The position numbers and the translations under genes are program-made. 13,648 nucleotides of DNA from Tychonema litorale BBK16 (GTDB lineage Bacteria; Cyanobacteriota; Cyanobacteriia; Cyanobacteriales; Microcoleaceae), in NCBI RefSeq assembly GCF_021648855.1, contig NZ_JAKJHX010000125.1:1-13648 (forward strand), written 5' to 3'. Below, piece by piece: positions 1 through 6,422 of this stretch (position 1 is the stretch's first letter; the number at the start of each line of letters is the position of its first letter). The notes under the pieces were generated by a model, which was given only the letters and a program-made list of their open reading frames with translations, was not told where the DNA came from and searched no databases.

Positions 1-66
1 CGAAGGAGGCACATCTCGATGAAGTGTCAAGAATCCCCGCGCGTTCACGCCGGGGGAGTATGTCAA
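1..66 (+). mobile_element. Right end of an IS200/IS605-type tnpB element, cut by the window edge
   Basis: A GC-rich hairpin (CCCCG at 35-39 with CGGGG at 51-55, plus an inner GCG/CGC pair and a TTCA loop) is followed by AGTATGTCAA ending at 66. This layout, a subterminal hairpin just before a TCAA-like end, is typical of right ends of IS200/IS605 elements. The motif CGATGAAGT at 17-25, just before the hairpin, also occurs in a second decayed copy at 6108-6124 (minus). From general knowledge, cyanobacterial tnpB genes often end near such a motif. The rest of the element lies outside the window, so whether it is intact cannot be told. Confidence 0.5.
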
Positions 67-128
67 AGACAATAGAAAAAGCGAAGCCACCGACTAACGC
101 GGTGGCTTCAATTTATCTACAAATCTAA
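3..128 (+). CDS. Possible 3' end of tnpB (partial at the left edge)
   Basis: One frame is open from the window edge to a TAA at 126-128 and reads KEAHLDEVSRIPARS followed by a basic, serine-rich tail. It fits the C-terminal tail of a cyanobacterial TnpB, the RNA-guided nuclease-like protein of IS200/IS605 elements. None of the zinc ribbon or RuvC-like region is inside the window, so the assignment rests only on the tail and on the right-end hairpin that the frame runs through. Reading through the hairpin and past the element end is unusual; the true stop could instead be the TGA at 20-22 in another frame. Confidence 0.3.
   Translation, partial: KEAHLDEVSRIPARSRRGSMSKTIEKAKPPTNAVASIYLQI
75..109 (-). 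terminator. Rho-independent terminator of the proline-rich protein gene
   Basis: A perfect 10-bp stem (GAAGCCACCG at 83-92 with CGGTGGCTTC at 100-109) encloses a 7-base loop. Read on the minus strand it is followed by GCTTTTTC, a short U-tract. It begins 22 bases after the stop codon of the minus-strand gene ending at 131, the right place for its terminator. On the plus strand only a weak AATTTAT follows. Confidence 0.7.
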
Positions 129-130
129 CT

Positions 131-631
131 CTACCAAAGTCCTCTCACAGGACGTGGCTGGACGCGAGGAGCCGGCGCTGGTATGGGACGAGGAGCTTGT
201 GGTTGGACGCGGGGAGCTGGTACTGGACGAGGAGTAATCGGTTCTGGGGCTGGCGGTGCTTCTACGCGGGGGGCTGCGGGGCTAGCAACAGGTGACGCGA
301 TCACTTTATACTTGGGCAGTACCATGAGATTTTCTATCTGAGCGCCTCGGTAAGTGGCTTTGACTTTCATTCCCGGTACTAGGGCGGTGATTTTCAGGAC
401 GCATTTTTGAATTCTGAGAGTCCTGTATCGCTCATTTTCTGGGCGAATTGTTACTACGTCGCCGACAATACTTTTGACAATACCTGTAATGCTTTCTGTG
501 TTTGCGGTTGTTGTGCTCTGGGTTTGGGCGATGAGTGTTGCAGGGTTGGCCATCGTTGGAGACACTGACAATGCTGAAACTAGCACGGACAGGGTGGCAC
601 TGGTCAATAATTTGATGTTCTGAAGACGCAT
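131..631 (-). CDS. Secreted proline-rich hypothetical protein
   Basis: A 166-residue protein of unknown function. The N-terminus has a basic start, a hydrophobic stretch (about 8-24) and a plausible signal peptidase site after SPTMA (about 28), so it is probably exported. A compact middle part (about 45-110) begins ITGIVKSIVGDVVTIRP and has alternating hydrophobic residues; it resembles small beta-barrel (OB-like) domains, but that is only an impression. From about 115 the chain is almost all Pro, Ala, Arg, Val and Gln, with repeated APRVQP units at about 137-160, ending in VRGLW. Such a tail is likely extended and may contact the cell wall (inference). The ATG at 629-631 is preceded by GAGG about 8 bases upstream, which supports this start. 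A good terminator lies just downstream. It is divergent from the L,D-transpeptidase gene and may share its upstream region. Confidence 0.8.
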   Translation of the reverse strand: MRLQNIKLLTSATLSVLVSALSVSPTMANPATLIAQTQSTTTANTESITGIVKSIVGDVVTIRPENERYRTLRIQKCVLKITALVPGMKVKATYRGAQIENLMVLPKYKVIASPVASPAAPRVEAPPAPEPITPRPVPAPRVQPQAPRPIPAPAPRVQPRPVRGLW

Positions 632-910
632 TGAAACCTCACATTAACTGCTATTCAGGGTTGGGTTTGGTTTCGCTGTGCGAAATTCCCAACCTTTAGA
701 CTTAATATAGTTTAATGCCCGGAGTCGGATATTTTTGATAATTTCAAAAAAGATTATGAAATAGGCTTCTGAGGACTAATTTTTAGCCCAGAAGTTCCCT
801 TAAACAAATATTGGGTTCTGTAATTTCACTTTGGTCTATGGGATTGAGTTCGGCATCTGCTGATGTTGCTGTGATATATTGATTTTGAGCGATCGACTAT
901 TGTAGTTTTT

Positions 911-1528
911 ATGCACCACCGTTTTCTTAACAGCAAATCTTTGTTGGGCAAGTTAATTCTGTTGAGTTTGAGTGTAGCCGCGTTTTCTGTCGCCGAACCT
1001 ATGGCTAATTTCAATCATAGTGCGATCGCGGCGCAGTCAGTCAAATCCGATCTAAAATTGCCTAATCTCGGAACACCAGAATTGCCGCCTTTGGGAGAAC
1101 CATCTCTGTATCTTCCTCAACCTATGGTAAATCCGATTGAGGAAGTGCGTTTAGTTTTGAAATTGCGAGAACGTCGCGTTTATGTTTACCGACAAAATAA
1201 GGTGCACGCCAGTTTCCGGGTGGCTGTGGGAAAAGGTGGCTGGGAAACTCCGACAGGCAATTTTAAAATTACACACATGATCAAAGATCCGGTTTGGGAA
1301 CATCCTTGGACAGGGGAACTCGTTCCTGCGGGGCCGGATAATCCTTTGGGGACTAGGTGGATCGGGTTTTGGACGGATGGTAAGAATGTGATTGGTTTTC
1401 ATGGTACTCCGAATCCAGAGTCGATCGGGCGGGCGGCTTCTCATGGTTGTGTGAGAATGTTTGATAAAGATGCCCAGGCTTTATTTGAGAAGGTAGAAGT
1501 GGGAACGCCGGTGATTGTTGAGCATTAG
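911..1528 (+). CDS. Exported L,D-transpeptidase (YkuD fold)
   Basis: A 205-residue enzyme of the YkuD (L,D-transpeptidase) family, which makes 3-3 cross-links in peptidoglycan or attaches proteins to it, working outside the cytoplasmic membrane through a catalytic cysteine. The signature is complete: His164, then Ser177-His178-Gly179-Cys180-Val181-Arg182 in AASHGCVRM, with Cys180 as nucleophile. Upstream parts also fit, including LRERRVYVYRQNKV (strand region) and GKGGWETPTGNF, typical of the fold. Residues 1-42 form a signal peptide or membrane anchor with a hydrophobic stretch at about 10-27. A Pro/Leu-rich linker (about 48-75) joins it to the domain. No LysM or other wall-binding domain is present, so this is a minimal form. 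The start ATG at 911 has no strong Shine-Dalgarno sequence. The family call is firm; the substrate is not known. Confidence 0.93.
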   Translation: MHHRFLNSKSLLGKLILLSLSVAAFSVAEPMANFNHSAIAAQSVKSDLKLPNLGTPELPPLGEPSLYLPQPMVNPIEEVRLVLKLRERRVYVYRQNKVHASFRVAVGKGGWETPTGNFKITHMIKDPVWEHPWTGELVPAGPDNPLGTRWIGFWTDGKNVIGFHGTPNPESIGRAASHGCVRMFDKDAQALFEKVEVGTPVIVEH

Positions 1529-1550
1529 TTATTAGAGGTAGATAGTTATT

Positions 1551-1636
1551 GTAGGGACACGGCAATTTATTGTAGGGACACGGGAATTTATTGTAGGGAC
1601 ACGGCAGTGCCGTGTCCCTACGGGATATTGATAGTA
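1551..1636. repeat. Palindromic dispersed repeat with two extra half-units (copy A)
   Basis: Two 21-base units (1551-1571 and 1572-1592), each starting GTAGGGACACGG and ending AATTTATT, run directly into a perfect 29-base palindrome at 1593-1621 (arms GTAGGGACACGGCA and TGCCGTGTCCCTAC around one G). The two units repeat only the left arm. The palindrome plus the following GGGATATTGATAGTA (1622-1636) is the reverse complement of 5196-5239, apart from the centre base, so this is a dispersed family. There is no U-tract, so it does not look like a standard terminator. Confidence 0.9.
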
Positions 1637-1656
1637 ACTCATAAACCGCTGTATTA

Positions 1657-1662
1657 TATAAT
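1657..1662 (+). promoter_or_regulatory. Possible -10 box for trpC
   Basis: TATAAT at 1657-1662 lies 40 bases before the chosen trpC start. No convincing -35 box is spaced correctly; the TTGATA at 1628-1633 is too far away at 23 bases. It sits just beyond the flank of the palindromic repeat, so the repeat may be close to the trpC promoter. Confidence 0.3.
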
Positions 1663-1702
1663 GGGTTGAAACTTGTTGCGATCGCCCTTTATCCCCCTGA
1701 TC

Positions 1703-2611
1703 ATGCTCCAAATCCGTCGTCGTCCCCCCAGCACATCCGTCTCCGTACTCTACCTCAGCTACAAAATCGCTGTGCCCGATGCCGAACCCCAGCATATCCT
1801 CGAAGAAATAGTCTGGCAAAAAGAAGTAGAAGTTGCCCAAAAGCGCGATCGCACGCCCTTAGCAGATCTTCACAAAAGACTCCCCTTCGCACCAAAAACC
1901 CGCGACTTTCTTGCCGCCCTCAAAAATGGCAAAACCAAACCAGCCATCATCGCCGAAGTTAAAAAAGCTTCCCCCAGCAAAGGTGTAATTCGTGAAGATT
2001 TCGATCCAGTTGCGATCGCAAAATCATACCAAGAAAACGGCGCAACTTGCATCTCCGTACTCACTGACGAAAAATTCTTTCAAGGCAGCTTTGAAAACCT
2101 CAGCAACATCCGTTCTGCCGTTGATTTACCCTTACTTTGCAAAGAGTTTATTATCTATCCCTACCAAATCTATCTTGCCAGAATTCATGGCGCAGATGCC
2201 GTACTTTTAATCGCAGCCATTTTGTCTGACAAAGACTTACAATACTTTGTCAAAATTGTCAAGACATTAGGCATGACCGCCTTAATCGAAGTTCATACTC
2301 AAGAAGAACTCGATCGCGTATTAACCCTCGAAGGCGTAAACTTAATCGGCATCAACAACCGCAACTTAGAAAACTTTTCTGTCAGCCTAGAAACCACTAG
2401 CCAACTATTAGCCTCGCGCCAAACCGAAATCCAAGCCAAAGACATCCTCATAGTCAGCGAGTCAGGCATCCACACTCCCGACGACCTCGCTAAAGTTGCC
2501 AATGCCGGGGCCGAAGCTGTCCTAATTGGCGAATCTTTAGTCAAACAGCCAGATCCGGGCGCTGCTTTAGCCTTGCTTGCCGCCGGCATCGCCACTGCCC
2601 ATCCTCGTTAG
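1703..2611 (+). CDS. trpC: Indole-3-glycerol-phosphate synthase
   Basis: Catalyses ring closure of 1-(2-carboxyphenylamino)-1-deoxyribulose 5-phosphate to indole-3-glycerol phosphate in cytoplasmic tryptophan synthesis. The 302-residue chain is a TIM barrel with all family motifs: [12 protein letters not shown] (Glu85, Lys87), LLCKEF with Lys147, LIEVH with Glu196, GINNRNL around Asn218, and VSESGI with Ser252 before the phosphate-binding [12 protein letters not shown]. The N-terminal extension [17 protein letters not shown] is typical of cyanobacterial TrpC, which is longer than the enterobacterial domain. I chose the ATG at 1703 because the family starts with this MxIRRR segment; the frame can be extended to a TTG at 1673, but that adds ten residues without family support. 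No other trp gene is nearby, consistent with the scattered trp genes of cyanobacteria. Confidence 0.95.
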   Translation: MLQIRRRPPSTSVSVLYLSYKIAVPDAEPQHILEEIVWQKEVEVAQKRDRTPLADLHKRLPFAPKTRDFLAALKNGKTKPAIIAEVKKASPSKGVIREDFDPVAIAKSYQENGATCISVLTDEKFFQGSFENLSNIRSAVDLPLLCKEFIIYPYQIYLARIHGADAVLLIAAILSDKDLQYFVKIVKTLGMTALIEVHTQEELDRVLTLEGVNLIGINNRNLENFSVSLETTSQLLASRQTEIQAKDILIVSESGIHTPDDLAKVANAGAEAVLIGESLVKQPDPGAALALLAAGIATAHPR

Positions 2612-2751
2612 CATCAATAGTAAAGTGGAGTTAACAATGACAAGAGATGTCTAATGGAACCAATTCCCCTTCCGTCACACATTCATTAGGCTCCACTCAA
2701 ATTCCCAAATCTTTACGTTAAGGCAAACAGGATACGTGTTAAAATAACAAC

Positions 2752-3954
2752 ATGAAACACGTTGTCAAAGTCAGAATTCACCCAACCGTCGAACAGGAAC
2801 AAGTGCTGTCAAACGCATTTGGTTGTGCGAGATGGTATTGGAACAATTCGCTAAACGCAACGAATGAACTCTACAAGGAAACGGGAAAAGGTTTATCCCA
2901 GATTGGGATGAACAGTCGATTACCTGCACTCAAGAAAGAGTACGAATGGTTGGGTGAGACTTACAGCCAAGTGCTGCAAAGTGTTTCACTCAACCTATCG
3001 AGAGCGTTTATCAACTTCTTTGAAGGACGAGCATCATTTCCTAGATTCAAGTCAAAGAATGATAATCAATCGATTCAGTATCCGCAAAAAGTCCAGATTG
3101 TTGGTGGCGATCATTTGAAGTTCCCCGGCAAATTAGGCGTTGTCTCTGCCAAGATTCACCGCAAATTTGACGGCAAAATCAAAACCATTACTGTCAGCAT
3201 GAATCATGCAGGGAGGTACTATGCTTCTTTGTTGTTTGATGATGGACTACCTGATGTCGAAATTAGTTCGGACGGCAAAGCGGTTGGAATTGATGTTGGC
3301 TTGACTCACTTTGCCATTACTTCTGAGGGATCAAAGTTTGACAACCCAAAACCTTTGAAGAAACGAGCCAGGAACCTGAAGCGTAAGCAACAGAAACTAT
3401 CTCGCAAACAGAAAGGGTCTAATCGTCACAAAAAAGCCCGTCGCATCGTGGCGCGGGTTCATGAAGGAATTGCAAATTCTCGAAAAGACTTCCAGCATAA
3501 GCTTTCTCGCAAACTGGTGAACGAAAACCAAGTCATCATCCTCGAGAATCTGGCAGTCAAAAATATGGTAAAAAATCGCTGTTTAGCCAAAGCGATTAGT
3601 GATTGCGGTTGGTCAGAATTTACCAGACAACTGAAATATAAGGCTGAAAAAGACGGCAAAACCTATCTAGAAATTGGTCGTTTTTTCCCATCAAGTAAGA
3701 CTTGTCACGTTTGCCTCAATCAAGTAGGTAGTTTGTCTCTAGATGTTCGTAGCTGGACTTGTTCTAGCTGTCAAACAAAACACGATAGAGATGTCAATGC
3801 AGCTATCAATATTCGGGATGAAGGCTTACGATTATTAGCGTTAGGAACTAGCGCTACTGCCAATGGACGGGATGCAAGACCAAGGGCTGGAAGGAAATCT
3901 TCCGTGTCCAAGGCTGTCCCGGTTGAAGTTGGAAGCCTACACCATACTGCGTAG
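2752..3954 (+). CDS. tnpB: TnpB, RNA-guided endonuclease of an IS200/IS605-family element
   Basis: A 400-residue protein of normal length for the family (OrfB/Cas12f-like ancestor). TnpB is known to bind an RNA from the element's right end and cut matching DNA, helping the element persist. The N-terminal helix-turn-helix-like OrfB part starts MKHVVKVRIHPTVEQEQVL with FGCARWYWN. The RuvC-like active site looks complete: Asp181 in GIDVGLTHFA, Glu265 in IILENLAVKNM, and Asp345/Asp347 in HDRDVNAAINI. The zinc ribbon is intact: Cys318 and Cys321 (CHVC), Cys337 and Cys340 (CSSC). The tail LGTSATANGRDARPRAGRK is common in cyanobacterial TnpB. The ATG at 2752 lacks a Shine-Dalgarno sequence, which is usual for these genes. 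I see no stop or frameshift, so the protein is probably functional. Confidence 0.95.
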   Translation: MKHVVKVRIHPTVEQEQVLSNAFGCARWYWNNSLNATNELYKETGKGLSQIGMNSRLPALKKEYEWLGETYSQVLQSVSLNLSRAFINFFEGRASFPRFKSKNDNQSIQYPQKVQIVGGDHLKFPGKLGVVSAKIHRKFDGKIKTITVSMNHAGRYYASLLFDDGLPDVEISSDGKAVGIDVGLTHFAITSEGSKFDNPKPLKKRARNLKRKQQKLSRKQKGSNRHKKARRIVARVHEGIANSRKDFQHKLSRKLVNENQVIILENLAVKNMVKNRCLAKAISDCGWSEFTRQLKYKAEKDGKTYLEIGRFFPSSKTCHVCLNQVGSLSLDVRSWTCSSCQTKHDRDVNAAINIRDEGLRLLALGTSATANGRDARPRAGRKSSVSKAVPVEVGSLHHTA

Positions 3955-3975
3955 CGGTTGGTGTAGGTAGTTCAC
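3850..3975 (+). ncRNA. Predicted right-end guide RNA (omega RNA) scaffold of the tnpB element
   Basis: In studied TnpB systems, the RNA partner covers the 3' part of tnpB and the right end, and the guide is the flanking DNA just outside. By analogy the scaffold would include the 9-bp hairpin at 3936-3967 and end at TTCAC (3971-3975), with the guide starting CTCCCACAGAAATAG at 3976. The 5' boundary is a guess. This rests on family knowledge plus the visible hairpin, not on a covariance match. Confidence 0.3.
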
Positions 3976-4002
3976 CTCCCACAGAAATAGTTAGGACATA
4001 TC

Positions 4003-5160
4003 ATGGATAACAAATCAATGCTGATGATTCCCGGCCCGACGCCGGTACCCGAAGCGGCTTTGCTGGCGATGGCAAAACACCCGATGGGACACCGCAGCAA
4101 GGAATTTGATGCGATTTTTGCAGAATGTACCGAAAACCTGAAATGGTTGCACCAAACGAAGAGTGATGTGCTGAGCTTGACGGTTTCTGGTACTGGCGCG
4201 ATGGAAGCTGGAATCATTAATTTCTTGAGTGCGGGCGATCGCGTTTTAGTCGGTACCAATGGTAAATTTGGTGAACGTTGGGCCGAAGTAGCCGAAGCTT
4301 ACGGTTTAAATGTGGAAATCGTCAAAGCTGAATGGGGCTTACCTTTAGATCCCGAAAACTTCCGCGAAAAACTTGAAGCGGATACAGAGAAGCAAATTAA
4401 AGCTGTTATCATCACTCACTCGGAAACATCCACGGGTGTCCTCAATGACCTCGAAACCATCAATCGCCATGTTAAAGCCCATGGTGAAGCTTTAATTATG
4501 GTCGATGCTGTCACCAGTTTAGGCGCCGCAAATGTGCCGATGGATGCTTGGGGAATCGATGTGATTGCTTCTGGTTCTCAGAAAGCTTACATGATTCCTC
4601 CTGGCTTGGGTTTTGTCGCCGTGGGCCCGAAAGCCTGGGAAGCTTACAAGACTGCGAAACTGCCCCGCTACTACTTGGATTTGGGCAAATATCGCAAAGA
4701 TGCTGCTAAAAATACGACTCCTTTTACTCCACCGGTGAATATGTTTTTTGGACTGCAAGTTACATTGCAGATGATGAAAGCGGAAGGATTGGAAAATGTT
4801 TTCGCGCGACACAAACGGTTGATGACAACTACTCGTGCCGCCGTACAAGCTTTGGGTTTGCCATTGTTGGCCGCTGATGATTGCGCCAGCCCTGCGATTA
4901 CCTCTGTCATGCCGCCCGCCGAAGTAGATGCACAAAAGGTGCGGACTTTGATGAAGAAGAGGTTTGATATTGCGCTAGCTGACGGACAAGATCATTTGAA
5001 GGGTAAAATCTTCCGCATTGGTCATTTGGGCTTTGTGTGCGATCGCGATATTCTAGCAGCAATTTCCTCTTTAGAAGTGGTGTTGCGAGAAATGGGTTAC
5101 GAAGGCTTTACTCCTGGTGCCGGCGTTGCTGCTGCTGCGAAGCTTTTGGCTGAATCTTAA
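4003..5160 (+). CDS. PLP-dependent alanine/serine-glyoxylate aminotransferase, class V
   Basis: A 385-residue, full-length class V aminotransferase of fold type I. Family members transfer an amino group from alanine or serine to glyoxylate or pyruvate; in cyanobacteria a photorespiratory role is likely but inferred. Visible motifs are the N-terminal MIPGPTPVPEA, the substrate loop MGHRSKEF, the cofactor loop SGTGAMEAG, the aspartate in LIMVDAVTSLGA, and SGSQKAYM with Lys194 as the expected Schiff-base lysine. The C-terminal FRIGHLGF is also typical. Close relatives have been labelled 'soluble hydrogenase 42 kDa subunit' in cyanobacteria; the sequence shows a PLP enzyme with no metal-cluster motifs, so that name should not be carried over. 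The ATG at 4003 follows TTAGGA. The upstream tnpB element lies only 27 bases away and may have separated the gene from its original promoter. Confidence 0.92.
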   Translation: MDNKSMLMIPGPTPVPEAALLAMAKHPMGHRSKEFDAIFAECTENLKWLHQTKSDVLSLTVSGTGAMEAGIINFLSAGDRVLVGTNGKFGERWAEVAEAYGLNVEIVKAEWGLPLDPENFREKLEADTEKQIKAVIITHSETSTGVLNDLETINRHVKAHGEALIMVDAVTSLGAANVPMDAWGIDVIASGSQKAYMIPPGLGFVAVGPKAWEAYKTAKLPRYYLDLGKYRKDAAKNTTPFTPPVNMFFGLQVTLQMMKAEGLENVFARHKRLMTTTRAAVQALGLPLLAADDCASPAITSVMPPAEVDAQKVRTLMKKRFDIALADGQDHLKGKIFRIGHLGFVCDRDILAAISSLEVVLREMGYEGFTPGAGVAAAAKLLAES

Positions 5161-5170
5161 TCCTTGGATA

Positions 5171-5273
5171 TTACAGCAGATTGCAGGCTTATAGGTACTA
5201 TCAATATCCCGTAGGGACACGGCACTGCCGTGTCCCTACAAGAAGTAGTACCTATACCTAAAAAGTGCTGTAA
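5171..5273. repeat. Nested palindromic dispersed repeat, MITE-like (copy B)
   Basis: Three inverted pairs are nested around one centre: TTACAGCA (5171-5178) with TGCTGTAA (5266-5273); ATAGGTACTA (5191-5200) with TAGTACCTAT (5246-5255); and the perfect 29-base palindrome 5211-5239 with 14-base arms identical to copy A. The segment 5196-5239 is the reverse complement of 1593-1636 apart from the palindrome centre base. A length of about 103 bases with terminal inverted repeats and no coding frame suggests a small non-autonomous element. No clear target duplication was found. Confidence 0.8.
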
Positions 5274-5319
5274 AAGGATTTTGGATTTTGGATACTGTCT
5301 CAAATCTAAAATCCTTTTA
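5271..5319. terminator. Hairpin between convergent genes, probable bidirectional terminator
   Basis: TAAAAGGATTTT (5271-5282) pairs over 12 bases with AAAATCCTTTTA (5308-5319). It lies between the convergent aminotransferase (plus) and DUF2949-type gene (minus) and includes the latter's stop codon. The arms end in short T-runs on both strands, so it could end transcripts from both sides, although the 25-base loop is large. The left arm continues as GGATTTT heptamer repeats. Confidence 0.45.
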
Positions 5320-5532
5320 ATATGCTTGGGCTAACCAATCAAAGATTTTGTCCAATTGTTCTAGTGTCACCAAACCGTACTGCCACAATACCATCGGCAG
5401 GGAATTCGGGTCGCGATCGCGTTGTTGCTTTTCATTTGCGCCAACACGTTCAGCCACATCGATTGATGCACGAGAAATTGCCAAATCTTCTTGTAAAAAT
5501 CGAATTAATTTTGTGTATGTAGCGGGTGCCAT
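5317..5532 (-). CDS. DUF2949-type small cyanobacterial protein
   Basis: A 71-residue soluble protein that resembles DUF2949, a family known almost only from cyanobacteria with no established role. Its features are an N-terminal helix (YTKLIRFLQEDLAIS), a charged middle (about 33-43, rich in Lys, Arg, Gln and Asp), and the family-like C-terminal part LPMVLWQYGLVTLEQLDKIF. No membrane segment or signal is seen. The start is well fixed: the ATG at 5530-5532 has GGAGGTG a few bases upstream. The frame stays open further upstream to 5763, but those residues look unlike the family and would bury the ribosome site, so I exclude them. The stop lies inside the terminator-like hairpin. Confidence 0.8.
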   Translation of the reverse strand: MAPATYTKLIRFLQEDLAISRASIDVAERVGANEKQQRDRDPNSLPMVLWQYGLVTLEQLDKIFDWLAQAY

Positions 5533-6087
5533 GATTTTCACCTCCAAGTGTGGGACACCATTGTCAGATGCGAACCTGATTTTCTTGATTAGTAATAAGC
5601 CAGTTTTAAATCTGTCTTGAAACCTTTGATATCTGTAAAAACAGTATTTGCAGTTAAAAATGGAAAGTTTGTTGTTGAGTGCTACTCTAAAGCCAACCTT
5701 TCCCAAAAAGTGAAAGGTTTTGGATTTTTTTTCGCTATGGGATCGCAGGATGTGCGATCGCACCTAAACCGAATACCTCTGCATTTTTGCAGCTCGAATC
5801 TCAATCAATTCTGCTACCTACTTAAGACTACTAAACCATGTTCAGGGTTTAACTTCATCTGCCAAAATACAGAATCCGCAAATCTAGTTGAGCAAAATAG
5901 GTCAGATTTGGCGATCGAACCAGAACTTGCTACCTAAATTTAACTTTGCCAGTTAATTTTGCTCGTAGCATTGAGCTTCGGATAGATTTATTAGATTTAG
6001 TTCGATCGAAGGAAGTTCCAGGGAATTTCCCAGGAATGCCATATTACTAAATCGTTGAGGGCGAATATCGTCTCTGCTATACAAATA

Positions 6088-6182
6088 CTAGACAAGTCTA
6101 GACATTTGCTTCTTACTTCATCGGGAGCATGGGAGCGGCTATCCCTCGGTAAGCTTTCACGGTTTAGCCAACCGTGATAAAT
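6088..6182 (-). pseudogene. Decayed 3' end of a tnpB gene
   Basis: On the minus strand, a frame opened just after a TAA reads HGWLNRESLPRDSRSHAPDE and continues VRS. The DNA under its end, CCGATGAAGTAAGAAGC (6108-6124), resembles CGATGAAGTGTCAAGAA near the right end of the element at the window start. The rest of tnpB (RuvC and zinc-ribbon parts) is absent on this side, so only a tail would remain. The frame runs on to a stop at 5997 without further family likeness. The call rests on one short shared motif and on general knowledge of cyanobacterial TnpB tails, so it is tentative. Confidence 0.35.
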
Positions 6183-6187
6183 TTATC
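6157..6187. other. Strong hairpin joined to a 12-base palindrome
   Basis: TCACGGTT (6157-6164) pairs perfectly with AACCGTGA (6170-6177) around the 5-base loop TAGCC. It overlaps the perfect palindrome GATAAATTTATC (6176-6187). It could be part of the guide-RNA fold of the decayed tnpB element or a terminator-like structure; no long U-run follows on either strand. Confidence 0.6.
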
Positions 6188-6422
6188 GCTCACTGGTTGT
6201 TCTCACCTGTGACTAAAAATTTACACTTTAGGCAAACAGGCTCAGGACTGGGCTTACTAAGATTGACATCGTAGCAAATCTTTTGGTATTTGACTGACTG
6301 AATTATTAATAATTTAACAGATTTAATCAATTTTTGTAAAGTTTCTAAATTCTTACAAGCTTGATGGACTGCGCCCCTAAACCGATTTTCTGCCAAAATC
6401 AACCTAAAATGAGTTAATTAGG

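Larger units (their letters stand above)
2698..3975 (+). mobile_element. tnpB-only IS200/IS605 (IS1341-type) element
   Basis: The element consists of tnpB and its ends; no Y1 transposase gene (tnpA) is present, so it would need a TnpA supplied from elsewhere. The right end is clear: a 9-bp stem (CCTACACCA 3936-3944 with TGGTGTAGG 3959-3967) overlapping the tnpB stop, followed by TAGTTCAC ending at 3975. The left boundary is uncertain; TTAC at 2713-2716 is one candidate, and 2698 is only an outer estimate. It separates trpC from the aminotransferase gene and ends 27 bases before the latter's start codon. Confidence 0.65.
5533..6422. other. Long stretch without a convincing gene
   Basis: About 890 bases between the DUF2949-type and DUF192 genes. 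Open frames here (for example 5617-5937 plus and 6190-6402 minus) lack ribosome sites and recognisable motifs. It contains CTGCATTTTTGCAG at about 5776-5789, a near-palindrome GGGAATTTCCC at about 6020-6030, the 14-base palindrome at 6088-6101 (CTAGAC, AA, GTCTAG), and a decayed tnpB end with a strong hairpin at 6088-6187, listed separately. The promoter and any leader of the DUF2949-type gene should lie in 5533-5760, but no clear boxes are visible. Confidence 0.6.

Noticed and set aside
1551..1621. CRISPR-like reading of the 21-base direct repeats
   Set aside because: The units are contiguous with no spacers and end in a palindrome, so this is not a CRISPR array.
1593..1621. 29-base palindrome as the terminator of the L,D-transpeptidase gene
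   Set aside because: It has no U-tract and a one-base centre, and the same sequence is dispersed elsewhere; a repeat family explains it better.
1532..1840. Minus-strand frame with repeated RVPTIN residues
   Set aside because: The repeats are simply the translated 21-base DNA repeat, and the rest is antisense to trpC.
2624..2697. Inverted pairs AGTGGAG/CTCCACT and CTAATG/CATTAG after trpC
   Set aside because: The arms are short, separated by large unequal loops and have no U-tract. They could be a trpC terminator or part of the element's left end, but support is too weak to list.
5533..5763. N-terminal extension of the DUF2949-type gene (77 further codons open upstream)
   Set aside because: A strong GGAGGTG site sits right before the ATG at 5532 and the extension does not look like the family, so the short form is preferred.
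5348..5937. Plus-strand frames opposite and upstream of the DUF2949-type gene
   Set aside because: They lack ribosome sites and family motifs, and the first is antisense to a recognisable gene.
2714..6238. Shared AGGCAAACAGG at about 2720 and 6231, as a repeated element left end
   Set aside because: An 11-base match is expected by chance in a window of this size and the flanks agree only partly.
6190..6402. Minus-strand frame of 70 codons starting with TTG, downstream of the DUF192 gene
   Set aside because: It has a TTG start without a proper ribosome site, AT-rich composition and no recognisable motif except a lone CLKC. It is more likely chance reading of the gene-free region, though a small gene cannot be fully excluded.
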